Shown here one piece after another: positions 35,370-45,276 of a stretch of 64,000 nt of DNA. Source of the stretch: Paludibacter sp. (GTDB taxonomy: Bacteria > Bacteroidota > Bacteroidia > Bacteroidales > Paludibacteraceae); NCBI GenBank assembly GCA_028692715.1, contig JAQUWU010000010.1, forward strand, positions 1-64,000. Direction: 5' to 3'. Under the pieces are notes generated by a model. It saw only the letters and a list, made by a program, of their open reading frames with translations. It was not told where the DNA came from and ran no database searches. Within the stretch, counting starts at the first letter, position 1, and the number at the start of each line of letters is the position of its first letter. A program made the position numbers and the translations under genes.

Positions 35370-36584
35370 ATGAAAAACACAAAACAGTTGCTATTAATTG
35401 CCATAATGGCTTGTTTATTATTCCCCCTTAAGGCTCAAAAATATGAAGGGTTAGCACTTACACCACCTATGGGATGGAATAGTTGGAATAAATTTGCATG
35501 TAACGTGAGTGAAGAATTGATTCGCGAAACAGCAGATGCAATGGTTTCTTCGGGCATGAAAGATGCTGGATATGAATATATTGTGATTGATGACTGTTGG
35601 CAGGTTAGTCGTGACAGCCTAGGTTTTATCGTGGCTGATCCTACAAGATTTCCATCAGGAATAAAATCATTGGCAGATTATGTCCATTCAAAAGGGTTGA
35701 AATTCGGAATTTATTCTTGTGCCGGTAATCAAACATGTGGAGGTCGCCCTGCCGGACGCGGACACGAATACCAGGATGCTATTTCGTATGCAAAATGGGG
35801 CGTAGATTATCTGAAATATGACTGGTGCAATACGGAAAACTTAAACGCGATAGGAGCTTATACCACCATGTGTGATGCACTATACAGTGCCGGTCGCCCG
35901 ATCGTCTTCAGCCTTTGCGAGTGGGGTGATAACAAACCCTGGCTTTGGGCGGATAAAGTCGGACATATGTGGCGTACAACCGGTGATATTTACAATTGTT
36001 TCGATTGTATTGAAGATCATGGTACCTGGAAATCATGGGGTGTGATGCAGATTCTGGACAAACAGGATGGCCTGCGCAAATATGCCGGTCCGGGACACTG
36101 GAACGATCCCGATATGATGCAGGTAGGTAACGGAATGCCTGTAAATCAGGAACGTGCTCACTTCAGCATGTGGTGTATGTTGGCTGCACCGCTAATTTCA
36201 GGGAATGACCTTCGCAGCATGAGTCAACAAACGCTGGAAGTTCTTGCCAATAAAGAAGTAATTGCTATCGATCAGGACTCCCTGGGCATTCAGGGTTTCA
36301 GGCATGCAGTGAAAGATAGTGTGGAAACATGGCTGAAACCGTTGAAAAACGGTGATTGGGCAGTGTTTTTACTGAATCGGAGTAAATCAATCAGGAATAT
36401 TGAGCTCGACTGGAAAACTTTCTCGGTAACTGATACACTTTCGAACAGAACTCTTGATACGACAGGGAAAGAAATCTATAAAGTACGTGATTTGTGGCTG
36501 AAGAAAAATATCGGTGAAACCCGCAAACCGCTTAAAGTAACTATTCCGGCTCAGGATGTTCTGTGTCTGAAATTATTAAAATAG
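35370..36584 (+). CDS. GH27 alpha-galactosidase
   Basis: Removes alpha-1,6-galactose side chains from galacto(gluco)mannan. The 404-aa protein has a signal peptide (about 1-23, FPLKAQ) and the clan-D signature TPPMGWNSWNKFACN (31-45). The nucleophile is Asp151 in YLKYDWCN and the acid/base Asp206 in WRTTGDI. A C-terminal beta-domain completes the normal family length. It is the last enzyme before the internal promoter at 36642. Periplasmic action is inferred from the signal without lipobox. Confidence 0.93.
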   Translation: MKNTKQLLLIAIMACLLFPLKAQKYEGLALTPPMGWNSWNKFACNVSEELIRETADAMVSSGMKDAGYEYIVIDDCWQVSRDSLGFIVADPTRFPSGIKSLADYVHSKGLKFGIYSCAGNQTCGGRPAGRGHEYQDAISYAKWGVDYLKYDWCNTENLNAIGAYTTMCDALYSAGRPIVFSLCEWGDNKPWLWADKVGHMWRTTGDIYNCFDCIEDHGTWKSWGVMQILDKQDGLRKYAGPGHWNDPDMMQVGNGMPVNQERAHFSMWCMLAAPLISGNDLRSMSQQTLEVLANKEVIAIDQDSLGIQGFRHAVKDSVETWLKPLKNGDWAVFLLNRSKSIRNIELDWKTFSVTDTLSNRTLDTTGKEIYKVRDLWLKKNIGETRKPLKVTIPAQDVLCLKLLK

Positions 36585-36641
36585 TTTGAATTAGCACCCA
36601 TTTGGAAACATTTCACACACATCATCTTTACAATAAACTCC

Positions 36642-36649
36642 TATATTTG
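36642..36649 (+). promoter_or_regulatory. Internal -7 promoter element (TATATTTG)
   Basis: Exact TAnnTTTG 43 bp upstream of the symporter start, in the 107-bp gap after GH27. It could drive the uptake and intracellular cassette separately. No -33 TTTG at the usual distance. Confidence 0.5.
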
Positions 36650-36691
36650 TATATTTTATTAATTATTTTATTAACTTTTTAATTTCAACTA

Positions 36692-38116
36692 ATGGATTCT
36701 ATAAAAATCAGTTTAAAAGAAAAAATCGGCTACGGTTTTGGTGATGCCGCATCTTCCATGTTCTGGAAGATTTTTGGAATGTATTCTTTGTTTTTTTATA
36801 CCGATGTTTTCGGTATTACAGCTGCGGCTGCCGGAACAATGTTTCTTGTAGCCCGTTTGTGGGATTCTTTCTTCGACGTTTTTGTTGGGATTATAAGTGA
36901 CCGAACCAAAAGTCGCTATGGAAAATATCGTCCTTTCTTATTATGGTTTGCCATTCCATTTGCAGTAATGGGTGCCGTTACATTTTTTGCTCCTGAATTT
37001 AGTCAAACTGGGAAATTAGTTTACGCGTACATTACTTATTCATTGATGATGATCGTATACTCGTTAATTAATGTGCCATATGCGTCCTTACTTGGGGCAA
37101 TATCATCTGATACTAAAGAACGAAATTCCCTCTCTTCATATCGCATGTCATTTGCATTTATTGGTAGTTTTGTGACGTTTATGTTGTTGCAACCGATGAT
37201 TGACTTTTTTTCTAAAACCTTTGATAACAATGGCGCAGCACATGCTATTAAATCGGGAATGAGTACTTCACCTATTGGTTGGGTAATGGGTGTTGGTTCT
37301 ATCGGAATTATCTGCGTTGTATTATTCTTACTCTGTTTCAGTTGGACAAAAGAGAGGGTAGTCCAAATTGAGAGTGAAGAAAATGTGACCGTAAAACAAG
37401 ATTTGAAAAATTTGTTTCACAATGCCCCTTGGTGGATTTTAGTTGCAACAGGTTTGGCAGCTTTGCTTTTCAATGCTGTTCGTGACAGTGTTGCCATCTA
37501 CTTTTTTAGAGATTATGTAAAATCCAACTTTAAAATGGAAGGAACTGGCTGGGATATGACGACAGTTTATTTCCTTGTTGGACAGGCAGCCAACTTAATA
37601 GGTGTAATGGTTGCACCTTCAGTTTCTGCAAAATATGGGAAGAAACGAACCTATATGATTGCTATGCTAATTGCCGGAATATTAAGTGTTGGTTTTTATT
37701 TCATCCCAACAAGTATTAACTGGATTCTTATCTTTCAGTTCATGATTTCTTTCTTTGCTGGTTATGTTCTTCCATTATTATGGTCGATGTTTGCTGATAT
37801 TGTAGATCATCAGGAATTAATTACAGGACGTCGTGCTACCGGTTTAATTTTCTCATCCTCTTCTATGTCTCAAAAGCTAGGTTGGGCATTGGGTGCAGCA
37901 ATGAGTGGTTGGATTTTAGCCATATACAAATATGCTCCACATGCTTTGCAACAAAGTCAACAAACTCTTTTCGGCGAACATATAATGATTAGTTTGATGC
38001 CTGCTGTGTGCTGTGTATTAGCTTTTGTAGGTATGATGTTCTATCCGCTTTCTGATAAAAGAGTAAAGGAAATATCGGAAGAACTTAATATAAAGAGAAA
38101 CAGTGCTAAGGCCTGA
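36692..38116 (+). CDS. GPH/MelB-type MFS oligosaccharide symporter
   Basis: A 474-aa inner-membrane protein with about 12 membrane segments. It has the glycoside-pentoside-hexuronide:cation symporter signature [18 protein letters not shown] at the N-terminus, [28 protein letters not shown], and later [19 protein letters not shown]. It should import di- or oligosaccharides such as mannobiose or mannosylglucose from the periplasm for the cytoplasmic phosphorylases. It is first in the cassette symporter, GH94, epimerase, GH5. A hairpin lies between its stop and GH94. Confidence 0.9.
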   Translation: MDSIKISLKEKIGYGFGDAASSMFWKIFGMYSLFFYTDVFGITAAAAGTMFLVARLWDSFFDVFVGIISDRTKSRYGKYRPFLLWFAIPFAVMGAVTFFAPEFSQTGKLVYAYITYSLMMIVYSLINVPYASLLGAISSDTKERNSLSSYRMSFAFIGSFVTFMLLQPMIDFFSKTFDNNGAAHAIKSGMSTSPIGWVMGVGSIGIICVVLFLLCFSWTKERVVQIESEENVTVKQDLKNLFHNAPWWILVATGLAALLFNAVRDSVAIYFFRDYVKSNFKMEGTGWDMTTVYFLVGQAANLIGVMVAPSVSAKYGKKRTYMIAMLIAGILSVGFYFIPTSINWILIFQFMISFFAGYVLPLLWSMFADIVDHQELITGRRATGLIFSSSSMSQKLGWALGAAMSGWILAIYKYAPHALQQSQQTLFGEHIMISLMPAVCCVLAFVGMMFYPLSDKRVKEISEELNIKRNSAKA

Positions 38117-38129
38117 TAATTACGTACAA

Positions 38130-38155
38130 CTCCTGCTCAAAAAAAATGAGCAGGG
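38130..38155 (+). terminator. Hairpin between symporter and GH94
   Basis: CTCCTGCTC pairs with GAGCAGGGG around an A-rich loop. No strong T-run follows, so it may be a partial terminator or an mRNA-stability element. The first possible ATG of GH94 sits in this hairpin, which argues for the later start. Confidence 0.5.
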
Positions 38156-38172
38156 GTTCTTATAAATTCAAT

Positions 38173-40611
38173 ATGAAATACGGACATTTCGATGATAGCA
38201 GACGTGAATACGTCATTACGAATCCTCGCACACCTTGGCCTTGGATTAATTATCTTGGTAACGAAGACTTCTTTAGTTTAGTTTCCAATACAGGAGGAGG
38301 ATATTCTTTCTACAAAGATGCCAAATTCCGCAGGATTACACGCTATCGCTACAATAACGTTCCGATGGATAGCGGCGGTAAGTATTTTTACATCAACGAC
38401 GGAGAATCTGTTTGGAGTCCGGGTTGGAAACCTTGCAAAACAGAACTTGACAGTTACGAGTGCCGACACGGGATGAATTACACCATTATCAAAGGGGTGA
38501 AGAATGGTGTTGAAGCAGAAGCATTGTACTTTGTTCCCTTAAAAACATGGGCAGAAGTACAAAAACTTACATTGCGCAATGCCACAAAAGAAGTAAAAAA
38601 ATTAAAAGTTTTCTCTTTCGTTGAATGGGCATTGTGGAATGCTGCCACCGATATGGAAAACTTCCAACGTAACTTCTCTACCGGCGAAGTTGAAATTGAA
38701 GATTCGGTTATTTATCACAAAACTGAATACAAAGAACGTCGAGATCATTTTGCATATTACTCTGTAAATGTACCAATGCAAGGTTTTGATTCCGACCGCG
38801 AAACTTTCTTTGGTTTATACAATGGTTTTGACGAACCACAAACCGTACTCGAAGGTACGCCACGCAACTCGGAAGCACACGGTTGGTCCCCAATTGCTTC
38901 ACATTATGTGGAAGTGGAACTTCAACCGGGTGAGACAAAAGAATTGGTTTTTGTTTTAGGGTATGTAGAAAATGCTCAGGAAGAGAAGTGGGAAAGTAAA
39001 AACGTTATCAATAAAACCAAAGCAAAAGCAACTATTGCGCGTTTTGAAACGGCAGAGAAAGTTGACGCAGCTTTGGCCGAATTGAAAGCTTATTGGGACA
39101 ATTTATTGAATGTATTCACTGTCAAAACCGGTGAAGAAAAACTGGATCGCATGGTGAACATTTGGAATCAGTACCAATGTATGATTACCTTCTGTTTCTC
39201 ACGTTCTGCTTCATTCTTCGAAAGCGGTATCGGCCGTGGAATGGGATTCCGCGATTCCAATCAGGACTTGGTGGGCTTTGTGCATCAAATTCCCGAACGC
39301 GCCCACGAACGTATCATCGATATTGCCTCCACGCAGTTTCCCGATGGCGGTTGCTACCATCAATACCAACCCCTGACAAAAAAAGGAAATAACGAAATTG
39401 GTCAGGGTTTTAATGACGATCCAATGTGGTTGATTCTTGGAACAACAGCTTATATCAAAGAATCAGGTGATTTTACGATTCTTGATGAGCCCGTTCCTTT
39501 CGATAATGAAGCAGGTTCGGAAGTTTCGCTTTTCCATCACCTTACAGTTTCGTTTGATCACGTACTGAATAACCTCGGACCTCTTGGTTTGCCTTTAAGC
39601 GGCCGTGCCGATTGGAACGACTGTCTGAACCTGAATTGTTTCTCGACCGATCCAAACGAAAGCTTCCAAACTACTGAAAACAAATCGGAAGGCAGTCAAG
39701 CCCAAAGTTTGATGATTGCCGGATTATTCGTAGTATATGGTCGCGATTATGTGGAATTATGTAAAGTAATTGGAAAAAATGAAGAAGCCGCCCGGGCTCA
39801 AAAACATATTGATGTCATGGTGGCTGCCATTAAATTGAATGGCTGGGATGGTGACTGGTTTATACGTGTCTATGATTATTTTGGGCATAAAGTTGGTTCG
39901 AAAGAGAACGAAGAAGGTAAAATCTTTATTGAATCGAATGGCTGGTGTACTATGGCTGGCATCGGTTTGGAAGAAGGAATGGTTGCCAAAGCATTGGACT
40001 CGGTAAAAGAACGTCTGGACTGCGAACACGGTATTGTACTTAATAATCCACCGTTTACAAAATATTATATCCAATACGGTGAAATTTCCACTTATCCTCC
40101 CGGATACAAAGAAAATGCGGGTATATTCTGCCACAATAATCCCTGGATAATGATTGGCGAAACCGTGCAGGGACGAGGCGACAGAGCCTGGGAGTATTTC
40201 CGCAAAATCTGCCCTTCTTATCTTGAAGAAATAAGTGATTTGCATCGAACGGAACCTTATGTATATTCGCAAATGATAGCCGGAAAAGATGCTTTCCTTC
40301 CCGGTGAAGCAAAAAATTCATGGTTAACCGGAACGGCAGCCTGGAATTATTATGCCATCACGCAATATATTCTCGGCATTCGGCCGTCGTACGATGGGTT
40401 AATAATTGATCCCTGCATTCCTCCCGATTGGAAAGGTTTTCAGGTAACCCGTCAATTCCGTGCTGCAACTTATCGAATTGATGTGAAAAATCCAAAAGCA
40501 TCCATGAAAGGAATTTCTTCACTGAAAGTAGATGGAAAAATCGTTGAAGGAAACATTATTCCAATGATGCCTGTTGGAGGAATATATCAGGTAGAAGTAG
40601 TGATGATCTAA
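38173..40611 (+). CDS. GH94 cellobiose phosphorylase
   Basis: Phosphorolyses cellobiose to glucose-1-phosphate and glucose. Start taken at 38173 ([20 protein letters not shown]), the normal family N-terminus; an ATG 27 bp earlier lies in a hairpin. The 812-aa protein has the N-terminal beta-sandwich, the (alpha/alpha)6 barrel with [23 protein letters not shown] and the catalytic acid Asp483 in [11 protein letters not shown]. The phosphate-site region with [20 protein letters not shown] also fits. No signal peptide is present, so it is cytoplasmic. With GH130 and the epimerase it lets the cell recover both glucose and mannose linkages of glucomannan by phosphorolysis. Confidence 0.9.
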   Translation: MKYGHFDDSRREYVITNPRTPWPWINYLGNEDFFSLVSNTGGGYSFYKDAKFRRITRYRYNNVPMDSGGKYFYINDGESVWSPGWKPCKTELDSYECRHGMNYTIIKGVKNGVEAEALYFVPLKTWAEVQKLTLRNATKEVKKLKVFSFVEWALWNAATDMENFQRNFSTGEVEIEDSVIYHKTEYKERRDHFAYYSVNVPMQGFDSDRETFFGLYNGFDEPQTVLEGTPRNSEAHGWSPIASHYVEVELQPGETKELVFVLGYVENAQEEKWESKNVINKTKAKATIARFETAEKVDAALAELKAYWDNLLNVFTVKTGEEKLDRMVNIWNQYQCMITFCFSRSASFFESGIGRGMGFRDSNQDLVGFVHQIPERAHERIIDIASTQFPDGGCYHQYQPLTKKGNNEIGQGFNDDPMWLILGTTAYIKESGDFTILDEPVPFDNEAGSEVSLFHHLTVSFDHVLNNLGPLGLPLSGRADWNDCLNLNCFSTDPNESFQTTENKSEGSQAQSLMIAGLFVVYGRDYVELCKVIGKNEEAARAQKHIDVMVAAIKLNGWDGDWFIRVYDYFGHKVGSKENEEGKIFIESNGWCTMAGIGLEEGMVAKALDSVKERLDCEHGIVLNNPPFTKYYIQYGEISTYPPGYKENAGIFCHNNPWIMIGETVQGRGDRAWEYFRKICPSYLEEISDLHRTEPYVYSQMIAGKDAFLPGEAKNSWLTGTAAWNYYAITQYILGIRPSYDGLIIDPCIPPDWKGFQVTRQFRAATYRIDVKNPKASMKGISSLKVDGKIVEGNIIPMMPVGGIYQVEVVMI

Positions 40612-40623
40612 AAGAATTACAAT

Positions 40624-41820
40624 ATGAAATATGATCTTCTCGAACTAAAACAAGAACTCAAAGAAGAGTTGACTCACAATATCCTTCCTTTCTGGATGGA
40701 AAAAATGATTGATGAAAAACAAGGTGGCTTTTACGGACAAATGACCGGAAAAAATCAAATTGTTCCAAATGCCCCAAAGGGAGGCATTTTGAATGCCCGG
40801 ATTTTATGGTCGTTTTCTTCATCTGCACTGTATTTTCAAAATCAACTTTACGAGAAATATGCAAAAATTGCAAAGGATTATGCCTTTGAACATTTTTTCG
40901 ATAATGTTAATGGTGGAACCTACTGGATGCTGAACGCCGATGGAACGCCTGCTGACACAAAGAAGCAAATTTATAGCCAGGCTTTTTTTATTTACGCTCT
41001 GGTGGAATATTACCGCATTAGCGGAGACAAAGAGAGCTTGGATAAAGCCATTGAATTGTTCCAATTAATAGAGAAACACAGTTTCGATACAGTGCAAAAT
41101 GGATATTTCGAAGCCTATAGTCAAGACTGGAAATTATTGGAAGATTTACGTTTAAGCAAAAAAGACGAAAACGAAAAGAAAACCATGAATACGCATTTGC
41201 ATATTCTGGAAGCATATACCAATTTGTACCGCGTTTGGGATAATCCTTTGCTGGAAAAACAATTAAAGAATCTGATTGAGATATTTATAAAAAAAATTGT
41301 GAATCCAAACTCCTTTCATCTCGATTTATTCTTCGATGAAAATTGGATACGTAAATCAACTTTACATTCATACGGTCATGATATTGAAGCTTCATGGTTA
41401 CTGGAAGAGGCAGCTAAAGTACTTGGTGACGTCGATGTCATGAAAAAAATCCGCGAACTGTCTTTGAAAATTGCTAATGCTGCTGCAGAAGGTCTTCAAC
41501 AAAACGGTTCTATCATTAACGAAAAAAACTATGCCACCGGGCATGTAGATACCAATTGTGACTGGTGGCCACAAGCCGAAGCCATGGTGGGATATTATAA
41601 TGCCTATGAATTATCGAACGATGTAAGCTATGTAGATAAAACCCTTGCAGCATGGAAATACAGCAAAGAATATATAATCGATAAAAAGGCCGGTGAATGG
41701 CATTGGGCTGTCTCTGCAGAAGGTGTAATAGATGAGCAGGGAGATAAAGCCGGATTTTGGAAATGCCCCTACCATAACAGCCGAATGTGTTTAGAATTAA
41801 TGTCCAGAATACACAGTTAA
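40624..41820 (+). CDS. Cellobiose/mannobiose 2-epimerase (AGE family)
   Basis: Inverts the 2-OH of the reducing-end sugar of beta-1,4 disaccharides; here the likely reaction is mannobiose to mannosylglucose. The 398-aa (alpha/alpha)6 barrel has the catalytic-type histidines in MNTHLHILEAY (His191/193), SYGHDIEASWL (His252) and PYHNSRMC near the C-terminus, plus GHVDTNCDWWPQAEAMVGYYNAY. Cytoplasmic, no signal. Begins 12 bp after GH94. In Bacteroides this enzyme feeds GH130, which is also present in this locus. Confidence 0.92.
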   Translation: MKYDLLELKQELKEELTHNILPFWMEKMIDEKQGGFYGQMTGKNQIVPNAPKGGILNARILWSFSSSALYFQNQLYEKYAKIAKDYAFEHFFDNVNGGTYWMLNADGTPADTKKQIYSQAFFIYALVEYYRISGDKESLDKAIELFQLIEKHSFDTVQNGYFEAYSQDWKLLEDLRLSKKDENEKKTMNTHLHILEAYTNLYRVWDNPLLEKQLKNLIEIFIKKIVNPNSFHLDLFFDENWIRKSTLHSYGHDIEASWLLEEAAKVLGDVDVMKKIRELSLKIANAAAEGLQQNGSIINEKNYATGHVDTNCDWWPQAEAMVGYYNAYELSNDVSYVDKTLAAWKYSKEYIIDKKAGEWHWAVSAEGVIDEQGDKAGFWKCPYHNSRMCLELMSRIHS

Positions 41821-41869
41821 TTATACTGAGATCAATTATTATTGAATATTATTTAAATTAATATACAAA

Positions 41870-42868
41870 ATGAAAAACACACAAAGAAATCTATCCGGCC
41901 TGCTGATTATTACTTTCATTGTCTTTAGTTTTTTTTCCTCTAAAGCAGCTACTGTCCATGTTTTTGAGAATTCTCCAGTTGCTTTGAACGGTACTCTTAA
42001 GGTGGTGGGAACTCAATTATCCAATGAAAGAGCTGAACCACTTGTTCTACGAGGTGCCAGCCTTGGTTGGCATAATCTATGGCCACGCTTCTATAACGAA
42101 GGTGCTGTCACCTGGCTGGCTTCCGACTGGAAATGTAATGTAATCCGTGCTTCAATGGGGGTGGGACTGGATGACAGTTATCTCGAAAATCCAGATTTTG
42201 CTTTAAAATGCATGACAAATGTAATTGATGCTGCCATTAAAAATGGCATATATGTTCTAATTGATTTTCACAGCCACAAATTACATACAGCCGAAGCCAA
42301 AACATTCTTTACAGGCATGGCTGCCAAATATAAAAATACACCCAATGTAATTTATGAAATATGGAACGAACCCGACTATTATTCATGGAAAGTAGTGAAA
42401 CAATATTCCGAAGAACTTATCTCAACCATTCGTGCCATTGATTCTACAAATATTATTCTAATAGGTTCACCGCATTGGGATCAGGATATTGATTCGGTTG
42501 CAAGTGACCCAATTCTTGGTCAGAAAAACATCATGTACACCATGCACTTTTATGCCGGAACGCACAAAAAATGGTTGCGCGACAGAGCCGATGCCGCAAT
42601 CGCCAAAGGAATTCCTATTTTTGTATCCGAATGTGCCGGTATGAAAGCAACGGGTGATGGTCCGATTGATCAAACAGAATGGAATGCTTATCTCAACTGG
42701 ATGGATGCCCGTAAACTAAGTTGGATTGTGTGGTCTGTCTCCGATAAAAATGAAACCTGCTCGATGTTGCTGCCACGAGCATCAGCTACCGGAAACTGGA
42801 ATGATGAACTTTTGAAACCATGGGGAAAATTGTGCCGTACCTCTATTTTTGAACGAAATGCCAAATAA
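41870..42868 (+). CDS. GH5 endoglucanase (GH5_2-like)
   Basis: A 332-aa secreted endo-acting glycosidase. Signal peptide about 1-27 (FSFFSSKAA). The barrel shows RGASLGWHNLWPRFYN, the acid/base Glu167 in YEIWNEPDYY and the nucleophile Glu254 in IFVSECAG. This resembles GH5_2 cellulases more than GH5_7 mannanases, so it is expected to cut glucose-containing stretches of glucomannan. It is the last enzyme of the locus. The AraC regulator follows 128 bp later in the same direction. Confidence 0.88.
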   Translation: MKNTQRNLSGLLIITFIVFSFFSSKAATVHVFENSPVALNGTLKVVGTQLSNERAEPLVLRGASLGWHNLWPRFYNEGAVTWLASDWKCNVIRASMGVGLDDSYLENPDFALKCMTNVIDAAIKNGIYVLIDFHSHKLHTAEAKTFFTGMAAKYKNTPNVIYEIWNEPDYYSWKVVKQYSEELISTIRAIDSTNIILIGSPHWDQDIDSVASDPILGQKNIMYTMHFYAGTHKKWLRDRADAAIAKGIPIFVSECAGMKATGDGPIDQTEWNAYLNWMDARKLSWIVWSVSDKNETCSMLLPRASATGNWNDELLKPWGKLCRTSIFERNAK

Positions 42869-42996
42869 TTCGTTATAATTTCTAAAATAACAGAATAAAG
42901 CAATTTCTCAATCTTCCAATAATTCCATTTCTTTTGAATGTTAGAAATCTGTTTATTCATCTATCGTAACGTTGAATTTCAAATAAATCTAAATCC

Positions 42997-43881
42997 ATGC
43001 AAACATCTAGTATTTTTCGGGAAGTAACACCTCTATCGAATGAAGACTGTTTTGTAATTATCAATCGAACCAAAACAGAATTCACTTATCCAATTCACGT
43101 TCATCCCGAATATGAACTTAATTTCATTGAAAAAGCAAAAGGTGCCAGGCGTGTTGTGGGTGATTCCATTGAAGAAATAGACGATTTGGAACTTTGCCTA
43201 ATCGGAAATGAAAATTTGGAACATGCCTGGGTAAATTATCGTTGCGAATCAAAAGAAATACACGAAATTACTATTCAATTCCATAAAGATTTGTTTTTAG
43301 AAAGCTTCCTTAACAAAAAACAATTCCATACAGTGTCAGTGATGTTCGAAAATGCAAAAAAAGGAATTGTTTTTTCACAACCAACTATTGAAAAAGTGAA
43401 AAACAGACTAAGTTCCTTAAGTAGTAGCCAGAATGGTTTTTATTCTGTTATTGAATTGTTGACTATTTTGCACGAACTTTCGATAGACCAGGATTCCCGT
43501 ATACTTTGTAGCTGTACTTTCAACAAGCAAGATGACTCATCCGAAAGCCGCAGAATACAAATGGCAATCGATTATTTGCACGAAAATTACCAAAAGGAAA
43601 TACGCTTGATCGATGTAGCCAATCATGTCAACATGTCTGAAGTCTCCTTTAGCAGGTTTATGAAAAAACGAACCGGTAAGAACTATATTGAATATCTTAA
43701 TGATTTACGTCTTGGAATAGCCTCCCGTTATTTGGTCGATTCTAGTAAGACTATAGCCGAAATCAGTTACGAATGTGGCTTCAATAACCTGTCAAACTTT
43801 AATAGGCTCTTCAAAAAACGTAAAAATTTTACTCCAAAGGAATTCAGGGAAAATTATAGCAAAATGCGGATTTTAATTTAA
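42997..43881 (+). CDS. AraC-family regulator with cupin sensor
   Basis: A 294-aa transcription factor. The N-terminal half (FTYPIHVHPEYELNFIEKAKGARRVVGDSIEEIDDLELCLIG) is a cupin-type sugar-sensing domain. The C-terminal about 100 residues form two helix-turn-helix motifs (IRLIDVANHVNMSEVSFSRFMKKRTGKNYIEYLNDLRLG and TIAEISYECGFNNLSNFNRLFKKRKNFTPKEFREN). Its place at the end of the mannan locus, with no hybrid two-component sensor or ECF sigma/anti-sigma pair nearby, makes it the probable local regulator. A strong terminator follows its stop. Confidence 0.9.
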   Translation: MQTSSIFREVTPLSNEDCFVIINRTKTEFTYPIHVHPEYELNFIEKAKGARRVVGDSIEEIDDLELCLIGNENLEHAWVNYRCESKEIHEITIQFHKDLFLESFLNKKQFHTVSVMFENAKKGIVFSQPTIEKVKNRLSSLSSSQNGFYSVIELLTILHELSIDQDSRILCSCTFNKQDDSSESRRIQMAIDYLHENYQKEIRLIDVANHVNMSEVSFSRFMKKRTGKNYIEYLNDLRLGIASRYLVDSSKTIAEISYECGFNNLSNFNRLFKKRKNFTPKEFRENYSKMRILI

Positions 43882-43930
43882 AAAACATGCCTATTTTTTC
43901 AAAGTCTGAAAAATAAGTATGTTTTTAATT
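43881..43930 (+). terminator. Terminator at the end of the mannan locus
   Basis: AAAAACATGCCTATTTTTTC pairs with TGAAAAATAAGTATGTTTTT with few mismatches and is followed by AATTTTTAT. It starts next to the AraC stop codon. Confidence 0.7.
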
Positions 43931-44354
43931 TTTATTTGAATCCTGTTTAACCCGAAAATTCTATCAAATAAGCTTTGATGAAAATATAAATGTCACCATA
44001 CATCACACTATGTATGTCTGAAGTCTGATAATTGGTGCGGTGATCTTTAAAGTTGAGGTTGCCGAAAACCTAGTTGCGGATTTGCAGATCTCATTCGATT
44101 TTTTTTTCTTTCTCGCTTCCAATTTGTCTGTTTCCACAGGTATTTTTCTAGTCCTAATTCATTCAGTTGTGGGTTTAAGTAATACCGATTGCAGAAATAA
44201 TATAGTCCAATTTTGCCAATGTCTCATTGTCCTATTTATTTCTATGCATCGGCATTAACCACAGTAGACTTATAAAATAGCTTTGGACTATTTTATAAGT
44301 ACAGATGGTATAACCACCATATAGCTTTACGGTGTACACTTATGTTTAGAAAAT
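43931..44354. other. Non-coding stretch between the mannan locus and the OMP pair
   Basis: No gene with family resemblance is seen on either strand. It holds a small hairpin CATACAT/ATGTATG near 43996-44015 and a perfect 13-bp inverted repeat at 44268-44300. A 72-codon plus-strand frame (44040-44258) has a Phe/Ser-rich composition and no recognisable domain; I judge it non-coding. Confidence 0.6.
44268..44300. repeat. Perfect 13-bp inverted repeat
   Basis: ACTTATAAAATAG (44268-44280) and CTATTTTATAAGT (44288-44300) flank the 7-base loop CTTTGGA. AT-rich arms without a T-run make an operator or a cruciform as plausible as a terminator. Confidence 0.65.
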
Positions 44355-44400
44355 TGAAAAGCCGCAAAAAAGATCATTTTTTTTGCGGTTTTTTCTTTTC
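44352..44400 (-). terminator. Terminator downstream of the OMP barrel gene
   Basis: GAAAAACCGC-type stem: AAAAGCCGCAAAAAA pairs with TTTTTTTTGCGGTTTT around a short loop, with A/T tracts on both sides. It lies 19 bp past the minus-strand gene's stop and could work in both directions. Confidence 0.75.
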
Positions 44401-44418
44401 ACATTATTGATAGAAAAA

Positions 44419-45273
44419 TCAAAAATGAAGCATTATATACAGGCCAACATGTTGGAATGTGTTCGGAACGAAACTTGATGTTTGAAAGCTAAATTCATGA
44501 CCACCAGGCGAAAGGGCTTCGTCAACAGTAACTAGTTCGTCGTTCACCATTTTTTCTGATTTTTTATAGGTCTGTAAGTCCTGATTGTAAACAAGATTCA
44601 AACTTACCTCACCGCCAATGCAAAGCTTTGGCGCAACATAGTATTCAAACCCGGCAATACCACCTGCACCTATCATAAAGTCATGAGCCGTAACTTCAGT
44701 GAGTGTACGTTCGCCTGAGCTGTAAGTAAAGTTTATTGTTGGAGTTGGATTTAATGTTGTCATTGGATTTCCATATGAATACACTGTTTTGTCTTTGTTG
44801 ATTTGTGTAAACAATTGTCCACCGTAAAATCCACGTAGCCGTTTTTGTCCTATGAATTTTTCTAATCCCATTGATATATAATAATCATTTGTAGTTACTT
44901 TTTCCATATCAGTTACTTGTGCATTGCTTAGAGGATTAGCCAGAAGCGCAGCATCGTCCTGCACATAATACAGCTGTTTGTCGTTTGAGGAATTTATACC
45001 TAAAACAGCTCGTAATGCCATCATATCGGTAAGATAGTATTTGCCGTATATGAGCGAACTCGAAATGTCAAACTGATTATTGAGGGTTCCGTTTAACATA
45101 TTGCCAACGTAGTTGAAAATTGGTGTTGCATCTGCACCTATGGCAAAGTCCCCTTTTTCGGGCAGATAACTACAGCCTTTGGTTTTGATTGAATCACTTT
45201 GGGCATACAAACCAAAAGCAATTGTCAAGAAACAGACTGAAAATAGAATTTTTAATGTTTTCATCTTTTTCAA
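44419..45273 (-). CDS. Outer-membrane beta-barrel protein, unknown function
   Basis: A 284-aa protein with a signal peptide (about 1-25, LTIAFGLYAQ). Alternating amphipathic strands (DFAIGADATPIFNYVGN, SSSLIYGKYYLTDMMALRAVLGI, FMIGAGGIAGFEYYVAPKLCIGGEVSLNLVYN) end in LYIMLHF with a terminal Phe. This is the pattern of small outer-membrane barrels. ATG codons at residues 1 and 4 are both possible starts. It begins 3 bp after the stop of the repeat-containing lipoprotein gene and is probably cotranscribed and functionally paired with it. No ligand can be suggested. Confidence 0.7.
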   Translation of the reverse strand: MKKMKTLKILFSVCFLTIAFGLYAQSDSIKTKGCSYLPEKGDFAIGADATPIFNYVGNMLNGTLNNQFDISSSLIYGKYYLTDMMALRAVLGINSSNDKQLYYVQDDAALLANPLSNAQVTDMEKVTTNDYYISMGLEKFIGQKRLRGFYGGQLFTQINKDKTVYSYGNPMTTLNPTPTINFTYSSGERTLTEVTAHDFMIGAGGIAGFEYYVAPKLCIGGEVSLNLVYNQDLQTYKKSEKMVNDELVTVDEALSPGGHEFSFQTSSFVPNTFQHVGLYIMLHF

Positions 45274-45276
45274 TTT

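Noticed and set aside
44040-44258. 72-codon plus-strand frame after the mannan locus
   Set aside because: Low-complexity Phe/Ser/Leu content, no family pattern and a weak start; kept only as a note on the intergenic stretch.
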